Below are positions 1-8,871 of a stretch of 64,000 bases of DNA, one piece after another (the first letter of the stretch is position 1; each line of letters begins with the position of its first letter). Origin of the DNA: Runella sp. CRIBMP (lineage in GTDB: Bacteria; Bacteroidota; Bacteroidia; Cytophagales; Spirosomataceae); assembly GCF_009905605.1 (NCBI RefSeq), contig NZ_JAAAKZ010000009.1, positions 148,284 through 212,283 on the forward strand, read 5' to 3'. The notes beneath the pieces are model-generated. The model worked only from the letters and a program-made list of their open reading frames with translations. It was not told the DNA's origin and ran no database searches. Position numbers and translations under genes: made by a program.

Positions 1-422
1 TGTTTCATCCCCCCCGAAAATGTCCCTAAATTTTTCTTTCTGACTTGAAACAGATTTACTTTTTGCAACAGCCCTTCCACAATTTCTTTGCGCTGTTTGG
101 CATTTTGGATGCCCTTCAAACTCGCAATGTGGTCGAGCATGGTTTCGGCTGTTACTCGTGGATATACCCCGAATTCTTGGGGTAAATATCCCAGTACTTT
201 GCGAACTCCTTCTTTCTGACGAAGCACGTCTAAATCGCCCAGCATTACGCTACCACTGTCGGCTTCTTGGAGCGTAGCGATGGTTCGCATGAGCGATGAT
301 TTCCCAGCGCCATTGGGCCCCAGTAGCCCAAACATGCCTTGATTGATGGTCAACGATACGCCTTTGAGCGCTTGTACTCCATTTGAATACGTTTTGGAGA
401 GATTTTGGATGGTTAGTTTCAT
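1..422 (-). CDS. ABC transporter ATP-binding protein (partial, C-terminus outside window)
   Basis: The gene runs off the left edge; 140 N-terminal residues are readable from an ATG at 422. The product begins MKLTIQNLSKTY and carries a Walker A motif GPNGAGKS (residues 35-42), a Q-loop glutamine in YLPQEFG (about residue 82) and the ABC signature FSGGMKQ (about 135-141), at which the window ends. The segment GVYPRVTAETMLDHI after the Q-loop is typical of ABC-2 type export ATPases. It should couple ATP hydrolysis to a membrane permease, probably encoded just outside the window. The substrate cannot be told. Walker B and the H-loop are not visible. Confidence 0.9.
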   Translation of the reverse strand, partial: MKLTIQNLSKTYSNGVQALKGVSLTINQGMFGLLGPNGAGKSSLMRTIATLQEADSGSVMLGDLDVLRQKEGVRKVLGYLPQEFGVYPRVTAETMLDHIASLKGIQNAKQRKEIVEGLLQKVNLFQVRKKNLGTFSGGMK

Positions 423-548
423 AAAATATCTGTAAGGGTTGTTTTTACGAAAATAGTAAAAAGACATATAGAATCAGGATAAATTTTGGATTAAAGGCAA
501 CATAAGCAGATGAACGTCAAGCGGTAGTGCGGGAATAAGATGTTTTTG

Positions 549-556
549 TATTTTTG
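549..556 (+). promoter_or_regulatory. Putative -7 promoter element of the GNAT gene
   Basis: TATTTTTG matches the Bacteroidota -7 consensus TAnnTTTG exactly and lies 20 bases before the ATG at 576. No clear TTG element is seen at the usual distance upstream, so this is a half-match. Confidence 0.4.
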
Positions 557-575
557 TTAAAAACAAAGTCATAAA

Positions 576-1124
576 ATGATGCCTTATCATCTACGCCGTT
601 GGCAAATAGGCGACGAACCAGCGCTAGCCAAATATGCCAACAATTACCGAATCTGGCGTAACGTACGTGATTCCTTTCCGCATCCTTATACGCTCGACGA
701 TGCTCACCATTGGATTGAACTTTGTGAAATGGAAAAACGCCCTACCGTATTTGCCATCGACGTGGAGGGAGAAGCCGTAGGTGGGGTGGGAATCATCCTG
801 CAAAAAGATGTTTTTCGTAAAAATGCTGAGATTGGCTATTGGCTGGCCGAACCCTTTTGGGGCCGGGGAATCATGGCTGAAGCGGTAAAAGAAATGACGG
901 AATATACTTTTAGACACTACGAGGTACATCGGCTGTATGCTGGTGTTTTTGAATACAACCGCGCTTCTATGCGCGTGCTAGAAAAGGCTGGTTATCAGTT
1001 TGAAGCGGTGTTGCGGCAATCCGTCTGCAAAGAAGATAAAATATGGGACGAACATGTTTATGTAAAGTTTAGGGAAGAAACAAAGAACCCTGACAAGACT
1101 GGAATCTCGTCAGGGCTATTGTAA
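576..1124 (+). CDS. GNAT family N-acetyltransferase (RimJ/RimL-like)
   Basis: A 182-residue protein with the layout of the RimJ/RimL branch of GCN5-related acetyltransferases: N-terminal LRRWQIGDEPALAKYANN, a central strand GGVGIILQKDVFRKNAEIGYW, and the acetyl-CoA pyrophosphate loop PFWGRGIMAEAV at about residues 93-104, followed by NRASMRVLEKAGYQFE. It should transfer acetyl from acetyl-CoA to an amine; in this branch targets are protein N-termini, amino acids or antibiotics, and the substrate here is unknown. Two adjacent ATG codons open the frame and either could be used. The last dozen codons lie on a hairpin (1088-1115) and look like an added tail beyond the usual fold end at HVYVKF. 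Confidence 0.9.
   Translation: MMPYHLRRWQIGDEPALAKYANNYRIWRNVRDSFPHPYTLDDAHHWIELCEMEKRPTVFAIDVEGEAVGGVGIILQKDVFRKNAEIGYWLAEPFWGRGIMAEAVKEMTEYTFRHYEVHRLYAGVFEYNRASMRVLEKAGYQFEAVLRQSVCKEDKIWDEHVYVKFREETKNPDKTGISSGLL
1088..1115. repeat. REP-like hairpin within the 3' end of the GNAT gene
   Basis: CCCTGAC (1088-1094) and GTCAGGG (1109-1115) form a perfect 7-bp inverted repeat around a 14-base loop. It is translated as the C-terminal tail of the acetyltransferase and is not followed by a T-run, so it resembles an interspersed palindrome more than a terminator. Confidence 0.55.
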
Positions 1125-1179
1125 AGCATCTATTGCTCGACCCTTTTAGCCGCGCGGCCGGTGCCGATGACTAATACTT

Positions 1180-4161
1180 TTAATCTTCAAAAATGCGGTT
1201 TTCCAAGTGCTTTTCTAAATCCAGACGCGGAATTCCTTTTGACCACCATTCGGGTGCGGGTTTGCCTTTCAGTTGCGCGTCAAAAAATTCCATCATTCTT
1301 ACCGAATAATCTTTGCGATTGGGTTGTTTGGCCAAGCCGTGGTTTTCGCCTTTGTACTGCATCATCACTACGGGCTTTTTTAGGCGGCGCAAGGCCGTAT
1401 AAAATTCCACACCCTGCGTAAAGTCTACGGCACCGTCGGCGTCGTTGTGCAACAGCAACAGCGGCGTTTGTACTTTAGTGACGTGATAAATCGGTGAATT
1501 GCGGTGGTAGGCATCCCAGTTTTCCCAAGGAGCCACCAAGCGTCCTTGTGAGCCTTCAAAAATCTGGCCGTTGCTTGTACCGCTGTTTTTGTAAATGAGA
1601 TTATACATCGAAATCATATCGGTCAGCGGTGCACCAGCGGCGGCGGCTTTAAACATATTGGTTTGGGTAATCAAGAAACTGGTCTGGTAGCCGCCCCACG
1701 AGTGTCCGTGAATACCCATGCGAGTTTCGTCAATTACGCCCGTTTTGAGTGCCGCTTTTACGCCTGGCAACACACACCACACAGCCGACATACCCGGGTC
1801 GTTGAGTTTGTACACTATGTCGGGAATAAATACGGCGTAGCCGTTGGAGGTGTAGATGGCTGGGTTCCAGCCTGTTCCTGAGTAGCTTGGGTTAGAGAAG
1901 TTGTGCAGTGATTGCGAAAGTTTTTCGTAGTAATAAATGATGGTTGGGTATTTTTTGCCCTGCTCATAGCCAGCGGGCAAAAACAGTGCTCCCTGCAACG
2001 AATCGCCTTTATCACTTACATAATCAACCAAACGCGTTCCTGCCGACCAAGCGTATTTGTCAAACAACGGCGCATTCTTGGTGAGTTGCTTTTCAGAAGT
2101 TAACTCCACACTGTTGCTCACAAAATACTGACGCGGTTTGGTGAATGTTTCTTTCGCAAACACGAATACATCGGCTTTTTTGGCTTTGGTGAGGCTTCCG
2201 ATGGCCGCATCTTCCCAAATCAAAGGTTTGACAACCAACGTTTTCCCGTTTTCAATGCGCGCCAGACCGCTCTTTTTGGTCCATTCACCGTAGATGCGTA
2301 CATAAATCGGTTTTTTCAAATCAATTCCTTTTTCTTCGGGGTCAAGTTGGTAGCGTTGCTCATAGCGGATTTTATCGCGTTTGCCATTTTGGGTTAAGTT
2401 GAAGGCTATAAGTGCTTTCCCTTTGGGGTCCTTCAAGTCGGTGGGCACTTGCCAAATATCCCAGCCATCGCTCAACAATACCGCTTTGCTGTCGTTGCTC
2501 CAGCCGATGATGCCGTACGGTGGCGTTTTTTGGTTGTGGTCGTCTTCTACGTCAACAAAAGATGTCTTGATGTCTTGGGTAAGATTGCGCGACGTTTTGT
2601 TGATCATATCGTACAAGAAATAATGCGTGCCTTCCCAGTAGAGAAATTTGGTTCCGTCGGGTGAGGGTTGCGGGCTGGCCCAGAAACTAGGCAAATAATG
2701 CTTCTCACGGATTTTGTCACGTTTGCCAGTTTTGAGGTCAACCAAATAAACATCGACATAATTTTGCCCGTCAAGGCTGCTTTCCAGTTCGTAGTTTGAA
2801 TTGTCGGTTCCCAAGCCAAAGAGCTGTTTGGGCGCTGCCGATACGTTTTTAACGGTGCTGTCGGCCAATTGAATAAACTTCTTGGCGGCCACGTCGTACA
2901 TCGACAGGTAATTCTGGTTTTTATCTTGTGTTTCCTGCACTTGCTGCCGCGATTGGAGGCGTTTGTCCTGCCAATGCCAAACGGTCACTTCGGGTTTTTC
3001 GGCATCGTCGGTTTTGGCGGCAACGGTGGTTTTGGTGGAATCCGTTTTAAGTTTTGCCAATGCTTTTTGTAAATCGTCAAGGGTTTTGAGGGTAGTATCG
3101 GCTTTGATTTTGGCTAATTTTTCGACGTCAGAAAGTTTTTTAGTGCTGTCCTTCTTGGCTTCGGCGGTTTTTTTATCATCTTTCTTTGCCAGTTCTAGTT
3201 TATGAATTCCGAAGAACAAACGCGTCAAATCTTCTGACCAATAAGGCGAACGGTTGGGGCTAACGGTCATTCCTTTCGGAAAATTAATGCTGTCGGTTTT
3301 GGGTTCATACGCGGTCAACTCTGGCATGGTTCCGAAGTTTTTGATGCCCAATACGCCAACGCGTTCATTTTTGTATTTTTCATCCTTCGTACTTTTTAGC
3401 AAGGCCAGTGCATCGCCCTTTTCGGTCCAGTTGAGCGACTGATAACGGGCTTTGTCATTGTCCATCGTAAGGGTTACGCCAGTGGTCATGTTGCGGAGTT
3501 GCACGCCATTTCCTGCTTTTTCGTTGGCATCAATGGTCAGCGCCAGCCAGTTTCCAGATTTGTCAAACGCCATTTCTGATACGTTGCCAATGTTTTGGAT
3601 TTTGCTCGTGGCAAGGTCAAACAATAATAAATCGGAGCCTTTGGCGGCATCGCCGCTTGGAGATCCAGCGGGTGCACCTCCGCCTGCTGCCGTAAGTGAC
3701 AACGCCAAATGCGTCGCTTTTTCGCCGTTGAAGGCAAAGGATTTTACGCGGTCAAATTCAGTTTTTTTGTTGGATGCCAGTTCTACCAAAAATACTTTGT
3801 CTGGAATCGGCTTGCCGCCGGGCTTAGTGGCGGCTTTCTTGTCTTTGTCTTTTGCAAACACCTTGAACGCAATCCACTTGCTATTTTCCGAAAAACTCAT
3901 CTGTGCAAATGTCGGCGCACCGATGGGGTATACGTATTTGGTGGAGTCGGTTGTTTTTTGGATGATGAGTTCGGCGTCGCTTTCATACGTACTCAGCACG
4001 TATGCATACCACTGACCGTCGGGGGATAGCTGGGTGCCGCCAAAACCCGGTATTGCTTTCCACGTCAGTACGTCTTTCCACGTCATCGCTGGCTTGGGTT
4101 TAGGTTGGGCAATGGCGAATGTGCTGAGGAAGAAACCAAGTAGCACAAAGAGTTTTTTCAT
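1180..4161 (-). CDS. Secreted S9 family prolyl-oligopeptidase-like serine peptidase
   Basis: A 993-residue protein with signal peptide MKKLFVLLGFFLSTFAIAQ, a long beta-propeller-like region and a C-terminal alpha/beta hydrolase domain. The nucleophile is in GHSWGG (Ser821), followed by the probable catalytic Asp in HNDADGAV (Asp909) and His in GENHG (His941), the order expected for clan SC family S9. It should cleave peptides in the periplasm. A strongly charged lysine- and aspartate-rich stretch of about 70 residues (about 325-395, with repeated KLKTDSTK-type words) interrupts the propeller and has no obvious role. The gene is monocistronic and divergent from smpB. Confidence 0.93.
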   Translation of the reverse strand: MKKLFVLLGFFLSTFAIAQPKPKPAMTWKDVLTWKAIPGFGGTQLSPDGQWYAYVLSTYESDAELIIQKTTDSTKYVYPIGAPTFAQMSFSENSKWIAFKVFAKDKDKKAATKPGGKPIPDKVFLVELASNKKTEFDRVKSFAFNGEKATHLALSLTAAGGGAPAGSPSGDAAKGSDLLLFDLATSKIQNIGNVSEMAFDKSGNWLALTIDANEKAGNGVQLRNMTTGVTLTMDNDKARYQSLNWTEKGDALALLKSTKDEKYKNERVGVLGIKNFGTMPELTAYEPKTDSINFPKGMTVSPNRSPYWSEDLTRLFFGIHKLELAKKDDKKTAEAKKDSTKKLSDVEKLAKIKADTTLKTLDDLQKALAKLKTDSTKTTVAAKTDDAEKPEVTVWHWQDKRLQSRQQVQETQDKNQNYLSMYDVAAKKFIQLADSTVKNVSAAPKQLFGLGTDNSNYELESSLDGQNYVDVYLVDLKTGKRDKIREKHYLPSFWASPQPSPDGTKFLYWEGTHYFLYDMINKTSRNLTQDIKTSFVDVEDDHNQKTPPYGIIGWSNDSKAVLLSDGWDIWQVPTDLKDPKGKALIAFNLTQNGKRDKIRYEQRYQLDPEEKGIDLKKPIYVRIYGEWTKKSGLARIENGKTLVVKPLIWEDAAIGSLTKAKKADVFVFAKETFTKPRQYFVSNSVELTSEKQLTKNAPLFDKYAWSAGTRLVDYVSDKGDSLQGALFLPAGYEQGKKYPTIIYYYEKLSQSLHNFSNPSYSGTGWNPAIYTSNGYAVFIPDIVYKLNDPGMSAVWCVLPGVKAALKTGVIDETRMGIHGHSWGGYQTSFLITQTNMFKAAAAGAPLTDMISMYNLIYKNSGTSNGQIFEGSQGRLVAPWENWDAYHRNSPIYHVTKVQTPLLLLHNDADGAVDFTQGVEFYTALRRLKKPVVMMQYKGENHGLAKQPNRKDYSVRMMEFFDAQLKGKPAPEWWSKGIPRLDLEKHLENRIFED

Positions 4162-4284
4162 AAAAATTTGGAGTTTAGAAGGGATGAATTAAGAATTTTG
4201 AACAAATGTAAGCAAGAGCAGCGTTACTTGGTAAAGCAATTATTTCGCAACTTTTGCGGATGAAGATAAAAGAAAGGAAATTGT

Positions 4285-4292
4285 TATCTTCG
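4285..4292 (+). promoter_or_regulatory. Putative -7 element of smpB
   Basis: TATCTTCG is one base from TAnnTTTG and lies about 100 bases before the chosen smpB start. Similar TAnnTTCG variants precede other genes here (40651 and 45576). Confidence 0.35.
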
Positions 4293-4388
4293 CACCCTTA
4301 AAAAATTAAAATAGAAGCAAGAAGTGAGGCTCGAGAAGCGAAAATTATGGACTTCTTTCCTGCTTTCTTCTGGCTCTTTATCGTAGAA

Positions 4389-4826
4389 ATGAGCAGAACT
4401 ATCAATATAAACAACCGCCGTGCTTCGTTTGAGTACTTCTTTTTGGAGACGTATACGGCTGGAGTGGTGCTGACTGGCACCGAAATAAAATCTATCCGAG
4501 AAGGGAAAGTCAACCTGACCGACGCCTACTGTATTTTTCAGGATGGCGAATTGCTCGTGCATCATTTACACATTTCGCCCTACGAAAAAGGCACTTACGC
4601 CAACCACAATCCCACGCGCGACCGCAAGCTGTTGTTGAAAAAACGGGAGCTGAAAAAATTGCAGTTGAAGCTAAAAGACCAAGGATTGACGGTGGTACCG
4701 ACGCGTATTTTTATCAATGAAAAAGGCTTAGCCAAAGTAGACGTTGCCCTCGCCAAAGGGAAGAAACTCTACGACAAACGCGAAACCATCAAAGATCGCG
4801 ACCTCAAACGCGGTAATGACGAGTAG
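4389..4826 (+). CDS. smpB: SsrA-binding protein SmpB
   Basis: A 145-residue SmpB, the partner of tmRNA in trans-translation, where it delivers SsrA to stalled ribosomes. Family hallmarks are [39 protein letters not shown], the basic [17 protein letters not shown] segment and the C-terminal [18 protein letters not shown] tail that enters the mRNA channel. An upstream in-frame ATG at 4347 would add 14 hydrophobic residues not found in the family, so the start at MSRTININN is chosen. It converges on the rhodopsin gene with a shared terminator between them. Confidence 0.95.
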   Translation: MSRTININNRRASFEYFFLETYTAGVVLTGTEIKSIREGKVNLTDAYCIFQDGELLVHHLHISPYEKGTYANHNPTRDRKLLLKKRELKKLQLKLKDQGLTVVPTRIFINEKGLAKVDVALAKGKKLYDKRETIKDRDLKRGNDE

Positions 4827-5027
4827 GGGTAGACCTTGCTTCTGCCCAAAAGTCAAGGTGAGATGCTTGATGGACTTGAAATTCTTGATTTCGAGGTTTT
4901 TGATGAAATTATCCATACGTAAATAAGAAATAACGACAGGCTCAAAGTTAAACAATTCTCCTTTCCCGTACTATTTTACGCTTGTGTTGGGTGGAAATCT
5001 ACAAATAAGGCCCACGCCCTTAAAAAC

Positions 5028-5065
5028 AAAAAAGTGCAGCCCTAAAAAAAAGGCTACACTTTTTT
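5028..5065. terminator. Bidirectional terminator between smpB and the rhodopsin gene
   Basis: AAAAAAGTGCAGCC and GGCTACACTTTTTT form an inverted repeat with one mismatch around an A-rich loop; A-tract and T-tract flank both sides, so it can stop transcription from either convergent gene. Confidence 0.8.
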
Positions 5066-5100
5066 ACCTTAAACCCTAACTCTAACTTCAAAAACAACAA

Positions 5101-5865
5101 CTAAGCTACAGCCCCCTTCACTTTAGCAGATTCGGTCGCATTTTTAGCGATGCTGTATACAACCAAACCAAAGCCGATTTTATTGACGGCGTCGGCAATG
5201 TTGTACGCTAAATCGACGGGGGAGCTTTGGGTCAAATCTACTCCAGCTACAAGGCCGCTAAGGAGATTGCCCGGAAGCAACATGTAACCGATTGGATAGA
5301 TGGCCCAACCTACGAAGGTAAACCAACGCAGTACATTATAACCATCTTTTACCGCTTGACTGTCGGATGCGGCGGCTACTTTGGAAGCCTCACCCATGTA
5401 GATTTCATAGATGATAGCGGCCCATCCAAGGGTAGAAATGACGCCCCACAGCACATTTGACTCAGGGCTGACGGCCTCACCAATGTAGCCCGCAACCAGC
5501 ATGAGAATTGAACCTAACAAAAGTCTGACGAGCATACCGCTTTTGGCACCAGCAGGGCGCAAAATCAGGTAATACTCAATACACATCAACGGCACCGTCA
5601 AAGTCCAGTCGATGTATCTAAATTGAGTAGGCGAGGTGTGGGTTTCGAGCCATACGCCCCTCATGTAAAAATAATGTACTGCGGCAATGAACGTAATCAA
5701 AGCAGATACCAGCAGCGAGGTTTTCCACTTATCGGCCACAGTGCCGCGCTCAACGATAAAGAAAATAGATGCGGCCAACATTGACATGTAGCCCGTAAAA
5801 AAAGTAAAACCGATGTAGTCACCTGCGGCGAGTGCACCGTCTAAGAGAATGTTTAACATTTGCAT
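5101..5865 (-). CDS. Proton-pumping microbial rhodopsin (proteorhodopsin/xanthorhodopsin clade)
   Basis: A 254-residue seven-helix retinal protein. Helix C carries Arg83, Asp86, Thr90 and Glu97 (RYIDWTLT...E), the DTE motif of outward proton pumps. His64 sits 22 residues before Asp86, as in the proteorhodopsin His-Asp counterion pair. Asp225 and the Schiff-base Lys229 (ADAVNK) are in helix G. The tuning position is Met94, a green-absorbing type. Helix E has LWGVIST with Gly141 where carotenoid-binding xanthorhodopsin has the small fenestration glycine and non-binding proteorhodopsins carry Phe or Trp. It should pump H+ across the inner membrane in light. Retinal supply is explained by crtY and blh 4 kb away. 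No start ambiguity matters: MQMLN or the ATG two codons later. Confidence 0.95.
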   Translation of the reverse strand: MQMLNILLDGALAAGDYIGFTFFTGYMSMLAASIFFIVERGTVADKWKTSLLVSALITFIAAVHYFYMRGVWLETHTSPTQFRYIDWTLTVPLMCIEYYLILRPAGAKSGMLVRLLLGSILMLVAGYIGEAVSPESNVLWGVISTLGWAAIIYEIYMGEASKVAAASDSQAVKDGYNVLRWFTFVGWAIYPIGYMLLPGNLLSGLVAGVDLTQSSPVDLAYNIADAVNKIGFGLVVYSIAKNATESAKVKGAVA

Positions 5866-6248
5866 TTTAATAAAAAGGTTTAGAGATGATACTGTTTGAG
5901 AATGATTGTTTCTCGTAGCATTAAAGAAAATGTTGAGTTATTTTGTTTATTATTTTTTAAAAAAAATTAAACAAAAAGTTGAAAACTTTCTAACGTATAT
6001 TCTCTTCATGAGCCTCCATGGGTCATGTCAAAAAAATAGTTTGTTAGAAACTGAAAATTTGCCGTCTCATTTTTGTTCTGTTAAACGTTTTGGCATATAA
6101 ATACTCTATATGAAGAAAATAAATAGGCCAATTTTTCTTCAATATTTATAGTGTATCATTTGTTCTTTTCGTTTTGAGACGTAAGGTTTTTTTGGGTAGA
6201 ATAGGTAGTTAGTTCCTGATTTATATTAAGTTGTCTTGTTGGAGGTGA
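5866..6248. other. Gene-poor AT-rich region upstream of the rhodopsin gene
   Basis: This 383-base stretch should hold the rhodopsin promoter on the minus strand, but I find no convincing TAnnTTTG element. A 64-codon open frame on the plus strand (5906-6100) is low-complexity and rich in Phe, Tyr and Lys, and I do not accept it as a gene. Confidence 0.5.
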
Positions 6249-6440
6249 TTATGAATGGTCGGTGTCGGTCGAATGTTGGATGACCGAACGAATGACAAAA
6301 AAGCTTACTAATGCTAAAACAATGTACAAGACATAGGGGACTTGAATCATGCGCTCAATCTGATAGCCAGTGTTATGGAAAACCACAAATACTACCATTG
6401 AAACGTATAGGTATGGCGACGCTATTTTTAGAAATTTCAT
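6249..6440 (-). CDS. Small two-helix membrane protein of unknown function
   Basis: From the ATG at 6440 the frame encodes 63 residues: a short basic start (MKFLKIAS), a first hydrophobic helix around YLYVSMVVFVVFH, a polar turn NTGYQIERM, and a second helix VLYIVLALVSFFVI, ending in a polar tail STDTDHS. I do not recognise the family. It lies on the same strand as, and upstream of, the rhodopsin gene but separated by about 380 bases, so co-transcription is possible but not shown. The clean two-helix topology argues for a real gene; the short length leaves doubt. Confidence 0.55.
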   Translation of the reverse strand: MKFLKIASPYLYVSMVVFVVFHNTGYQIERMIQVPYVLYIVLALVSFFVIRSVIQHSTDTDHS

Positions 6441-6688
6441 ATTTTTTCTTTTTTTTATAATGCACAAGATAAACTGAGTGTTTTTGATATTTGTTTAATA
6501 AATAAATGAAATAATTAAACAAAATAATCAATTTTTAACGATTGGCGTTTACCAATTTAGCATTCGATCTTGAACGTATACAGTCAGGGTACTTTATATA
6601 TATGTTTTGTGGGGGAAAAGGGGCATAAGTATTACACCAAGGATTCGGTGGTTTGCCGCAAAAACGCGAACCATCAAACTAATTTTAC

Positions 6689-6696
6689 TAATTTTG
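6689..6696 (+). promoter_or_regulatory. Putative -7 element of metG
   Basis: TAATTTTG matches TAnnTTTG exactly and lies 28 bases before the metG ATG, giving a very short leader. A TTTG occurs at 6652 but the spacing is too long for a standard -33 element. Confidence 0.5.
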
Positions 6697-6723
6697 CCCT
6701 CTCAAATTTGACATTTTATCATT

Positions 6724-8787
6724 ATGAGTAAAAGATACACCGTTACGGCCGCCCTCATATATGCCAATGGCCCCATCCATATCGGGCATTTGGCGGGCTG
6801 TTATGTACCCGCCGATATTTATGTGCGCTATTTGCGGGCCACAGGGGCCGAAGTAGCGTTTGTGAGTGGCACCGATGAGCACGGCGTGCCCATTACAATC
6901 CGCGCCAAAAAAGAAGGCCTAACACCCCAGGCCGTCGTCGACAAATATTATACCCAAATCAAGCAGTCGTTTGCGGATTTTGGGATTTCGTTCGATGTGT
7001 ATTCACGGACAAGCCTGCCCATTCACCACGAAACGTCGCAGGAGTTTTTTAAAACCATTTACGACAAAGACGGCTTCATTGAAGAAACCAGCGAGCAATA
7101 TTACGACGAAGTAGCAGAGCAGTTTTTGGCCGACCGCTACATCGTGGGTACTTGTCCTGTATGTGCCAATCCTAACGCCTACGGCGACCAGTGCGAGCGT
7201 TGCGGAACGGCGTTGAGTCCGTTGGAGTTAAAGAATCCGCATTCTACGTTGTCAGGTTCAAAACCAGTATTGCGAGCCACTAAAAACTGGTTTTTGCCGC
7301 TAGATAAAATGCAGCCTGACATTGAAAAATACGTCAGCAGCCATACCGAATGGAAGACCAACGTGGCCGGTCAGTGCCAGTCTTGGCTGAAAGAAGGGCT
7401 GCGTCCGCGCGCCATGACCCGCGACTTGGATTGGGGTATCAAAGTGCCGCTGCCCGATACCGACGGCAAAGTGCTTTATGTTTGGTTTGAAGCGCCAATC
7501 GGGTATATTTCGGCCACCAAAGATTGGTTGATTCAGAAAAATGGCACCGATGCAGGTTGGGAAACTTGGTGGCGGCGGTCGTCACCAGAAGACCAAGATA
7601 CCAAATTGATTCACTTTATCGGCAAAGACAACATCGTGTTTCATTGCATCATCTTCCCAGCTACTTTGATGGCAATGGGCGATGATTATATTTTGCCCGA
7701 CAATGTGCCCGCCAATGAATTCATGAATCTGGAAGGGGATAAGATTTCGACATCCCGCAATTGGGCCGTGTGGTTGCATGAGTTTTTGGAAGAAATGCCC
7801 GACAAACAGGATGTGCTGCGGTACGTGTTGACGGCCAATGCCCCCGAAACCAAAGACAGTGAGTTTACTTGGAAAGACTTTCAGACCCGCAATAACAGCG
7901 AATTGGTGGCTATTTACGGCAATTTCGTGAATCGTGCGGTGGTGTTAACGCACAAATATTGCGATGGTAAAGTGCCAATACGCGGTGAATTGACCGATTT
8001 TGATAAAGAAACCTTGGCAACGCTGGCGGCTTTCCCGCCCCGAATCGCCGAGGCCATCGAAACCTACCGTTTCCGCGAAGGCTTATCGTTTTTGATGGAT
8101 TTGGCGCGTTTGGGGAATAAATACCTGGCAGAAACGCAGCCTTGGCAGGTCATCAAGACTGATGCCGATCGGGTGAATACCATCATGAACATCGCCTTGC
8201 AAATTGCGGCCAACTTGGCCATTGTAAGTGAGCCCTTTTTGCCTTTTACGGGAAACAAACTTCGCCAACAGTTAGGAGAAGGGCAGTGGAAATGGGAAGA
8301 AGCGGGAAGTGCAGATTTATTGGCTGAGGGACAGGTGATTGGCGACGCATTTTTGTTATTTGAAAAAATTGAAGACGCCGTCATTGAAAAACAAATTCAA
8401 AAATTACACGACGCAAAGAGAATGAATGAATTAGAAACCAAATCAGTGCCTGAGTTGAAACCAACGGTACAATTTGATGACTTTGCCAAATTAGACCTCC
8501 GCATCGGTACCATTCTGGAAGCTGAGCGGGTGCCGAAAAGCGATAAATTGTTGAAGTTTTTGGTCGACGACGGTTTTGAAAAACGTACCATTTTAAGCGG
8601 GATTGCAAAGCATTTTACACCCGAAGAAATGGTGGGTCGTCAAGTGACCTTCATTGCCAACCTCGCGCCACGCAAAATCATGGGGCAAGAATCCAACGGC
8701 ATGATTCTCATGGCCGAAGACCGGGACGGTAGTCTTTCGCTAATTCAACCACACAAAGAAGTGTGGGCGGGTGCGTCGATTTCATAA
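6724..8787 (+). CDS. metG: Methionine--tRNA ligase with C-terminal tRNA-binding domain
   Basis: A 687-residue class I aminoacyl-tRNA synthetase that charges tRNA-Met. It shows the HIGH motif (HIGH, residues 19-22), a zinc knuckle [18 protein letters not shown] at about 144-161, and the KMSKS loop as KISTS (in [10 protein letters not shown]). The last 110 residues form an EMAPII/Trbp111-type tRNA-binding OB domain ([14 protein letters not shown] ... [10 protein letters not shown]), the usual dimeric MetG form. Start ATG is supported by the adjacent promoter. It converges on blh with a strong shared terminator. Confidence 0.98.
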   Translation: MSKRYTVTAALIYANGPIHIGHLAGCYVPADIYVRYLRATGAEVAFVSGTDEHGVPITIRAKKEGLTPQAVVDKYYTQIKQSFADFGISFDVYSRTSLPIHHETSQEFFKTIYDKDGFIEETSEQYYDEVAEQFLADRYIVGTCPVCANPNAYGDQCERCGTALSPLELKNPHSTLSGSKPVLRATKNWFLPLDKMQPDIEKYVSSHTEWKTNVAGQCQSWLKEGLRPRAMTRDLDWGIKVPLPDTDGKVLYVWFEAPIGYISATKDWLIQKNGTDAGWETWWRRSSPEDQDTKLIHFIGKDNIVFHCIIFPATLMAMGDDYILPDNVPANEFMNLEGDKISTSRNWAVWLHEFLEEMPDKQDVLRYVLTANAPETKDSEFTWKDFQTRNNSELVAIYGNFVNRAVVLTHKYCDGKVPIRGELTDFDKETLATLAAFPPRIAEAIETYRFREGLSFLMDLARLGNKYLAETQPWQVIKTDADRVNTIMNIALQIAANLAIVSEPFLPFTGNKLRQQLGEGQWKWEEAGSADLLAEGQVIGDAFLLFEKIEDAVIEKQIQKLHDAKRMNELETKSVPELKPTVQFDDFAKLDLRIGTILEAERVPKSDKLLKFLVDDGFEKRTILSGIAKHFTPEEMVGRQVTFIANLAPRKIMGQESNGMILMAEDRDGSLSLIQPHKEVWAGASIS

Positions 8788-8815
8788 CGAGGGCTTGAAG
8801 TGTCATTGTAAAATC

Positions 8816-8871
8816 ATTTCACCAAAAAGGGTAAATAGGTTCAAAACTTATTTGCCCTTTTTTAGTGAAAT
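8816..8871. terminator. Bidirectional terminator between metG and blh
   Basis: A long inverted repeat: ATTTCAC then AAAAAGGGTAAATA on the left pairs with TTATTTGCCCTTTTTT then GTGAAAT on the right around a short loop. T-runs exist on both strands. The right arm overlaps the blh stop codon. Confidence 0.85.

Noticed and set aside
3452..4015. 187-codon open frame on the plus strand
   Set aside because: It is the antisense shadow of the S9 peptidase gene; no family, signal or start context.
5906..6100. 64-codon open frame in the rhodopsin upstream region
   Set aside because: Low-complexity sequence from AT-rich DNA, no topology or motif that supports a gene.
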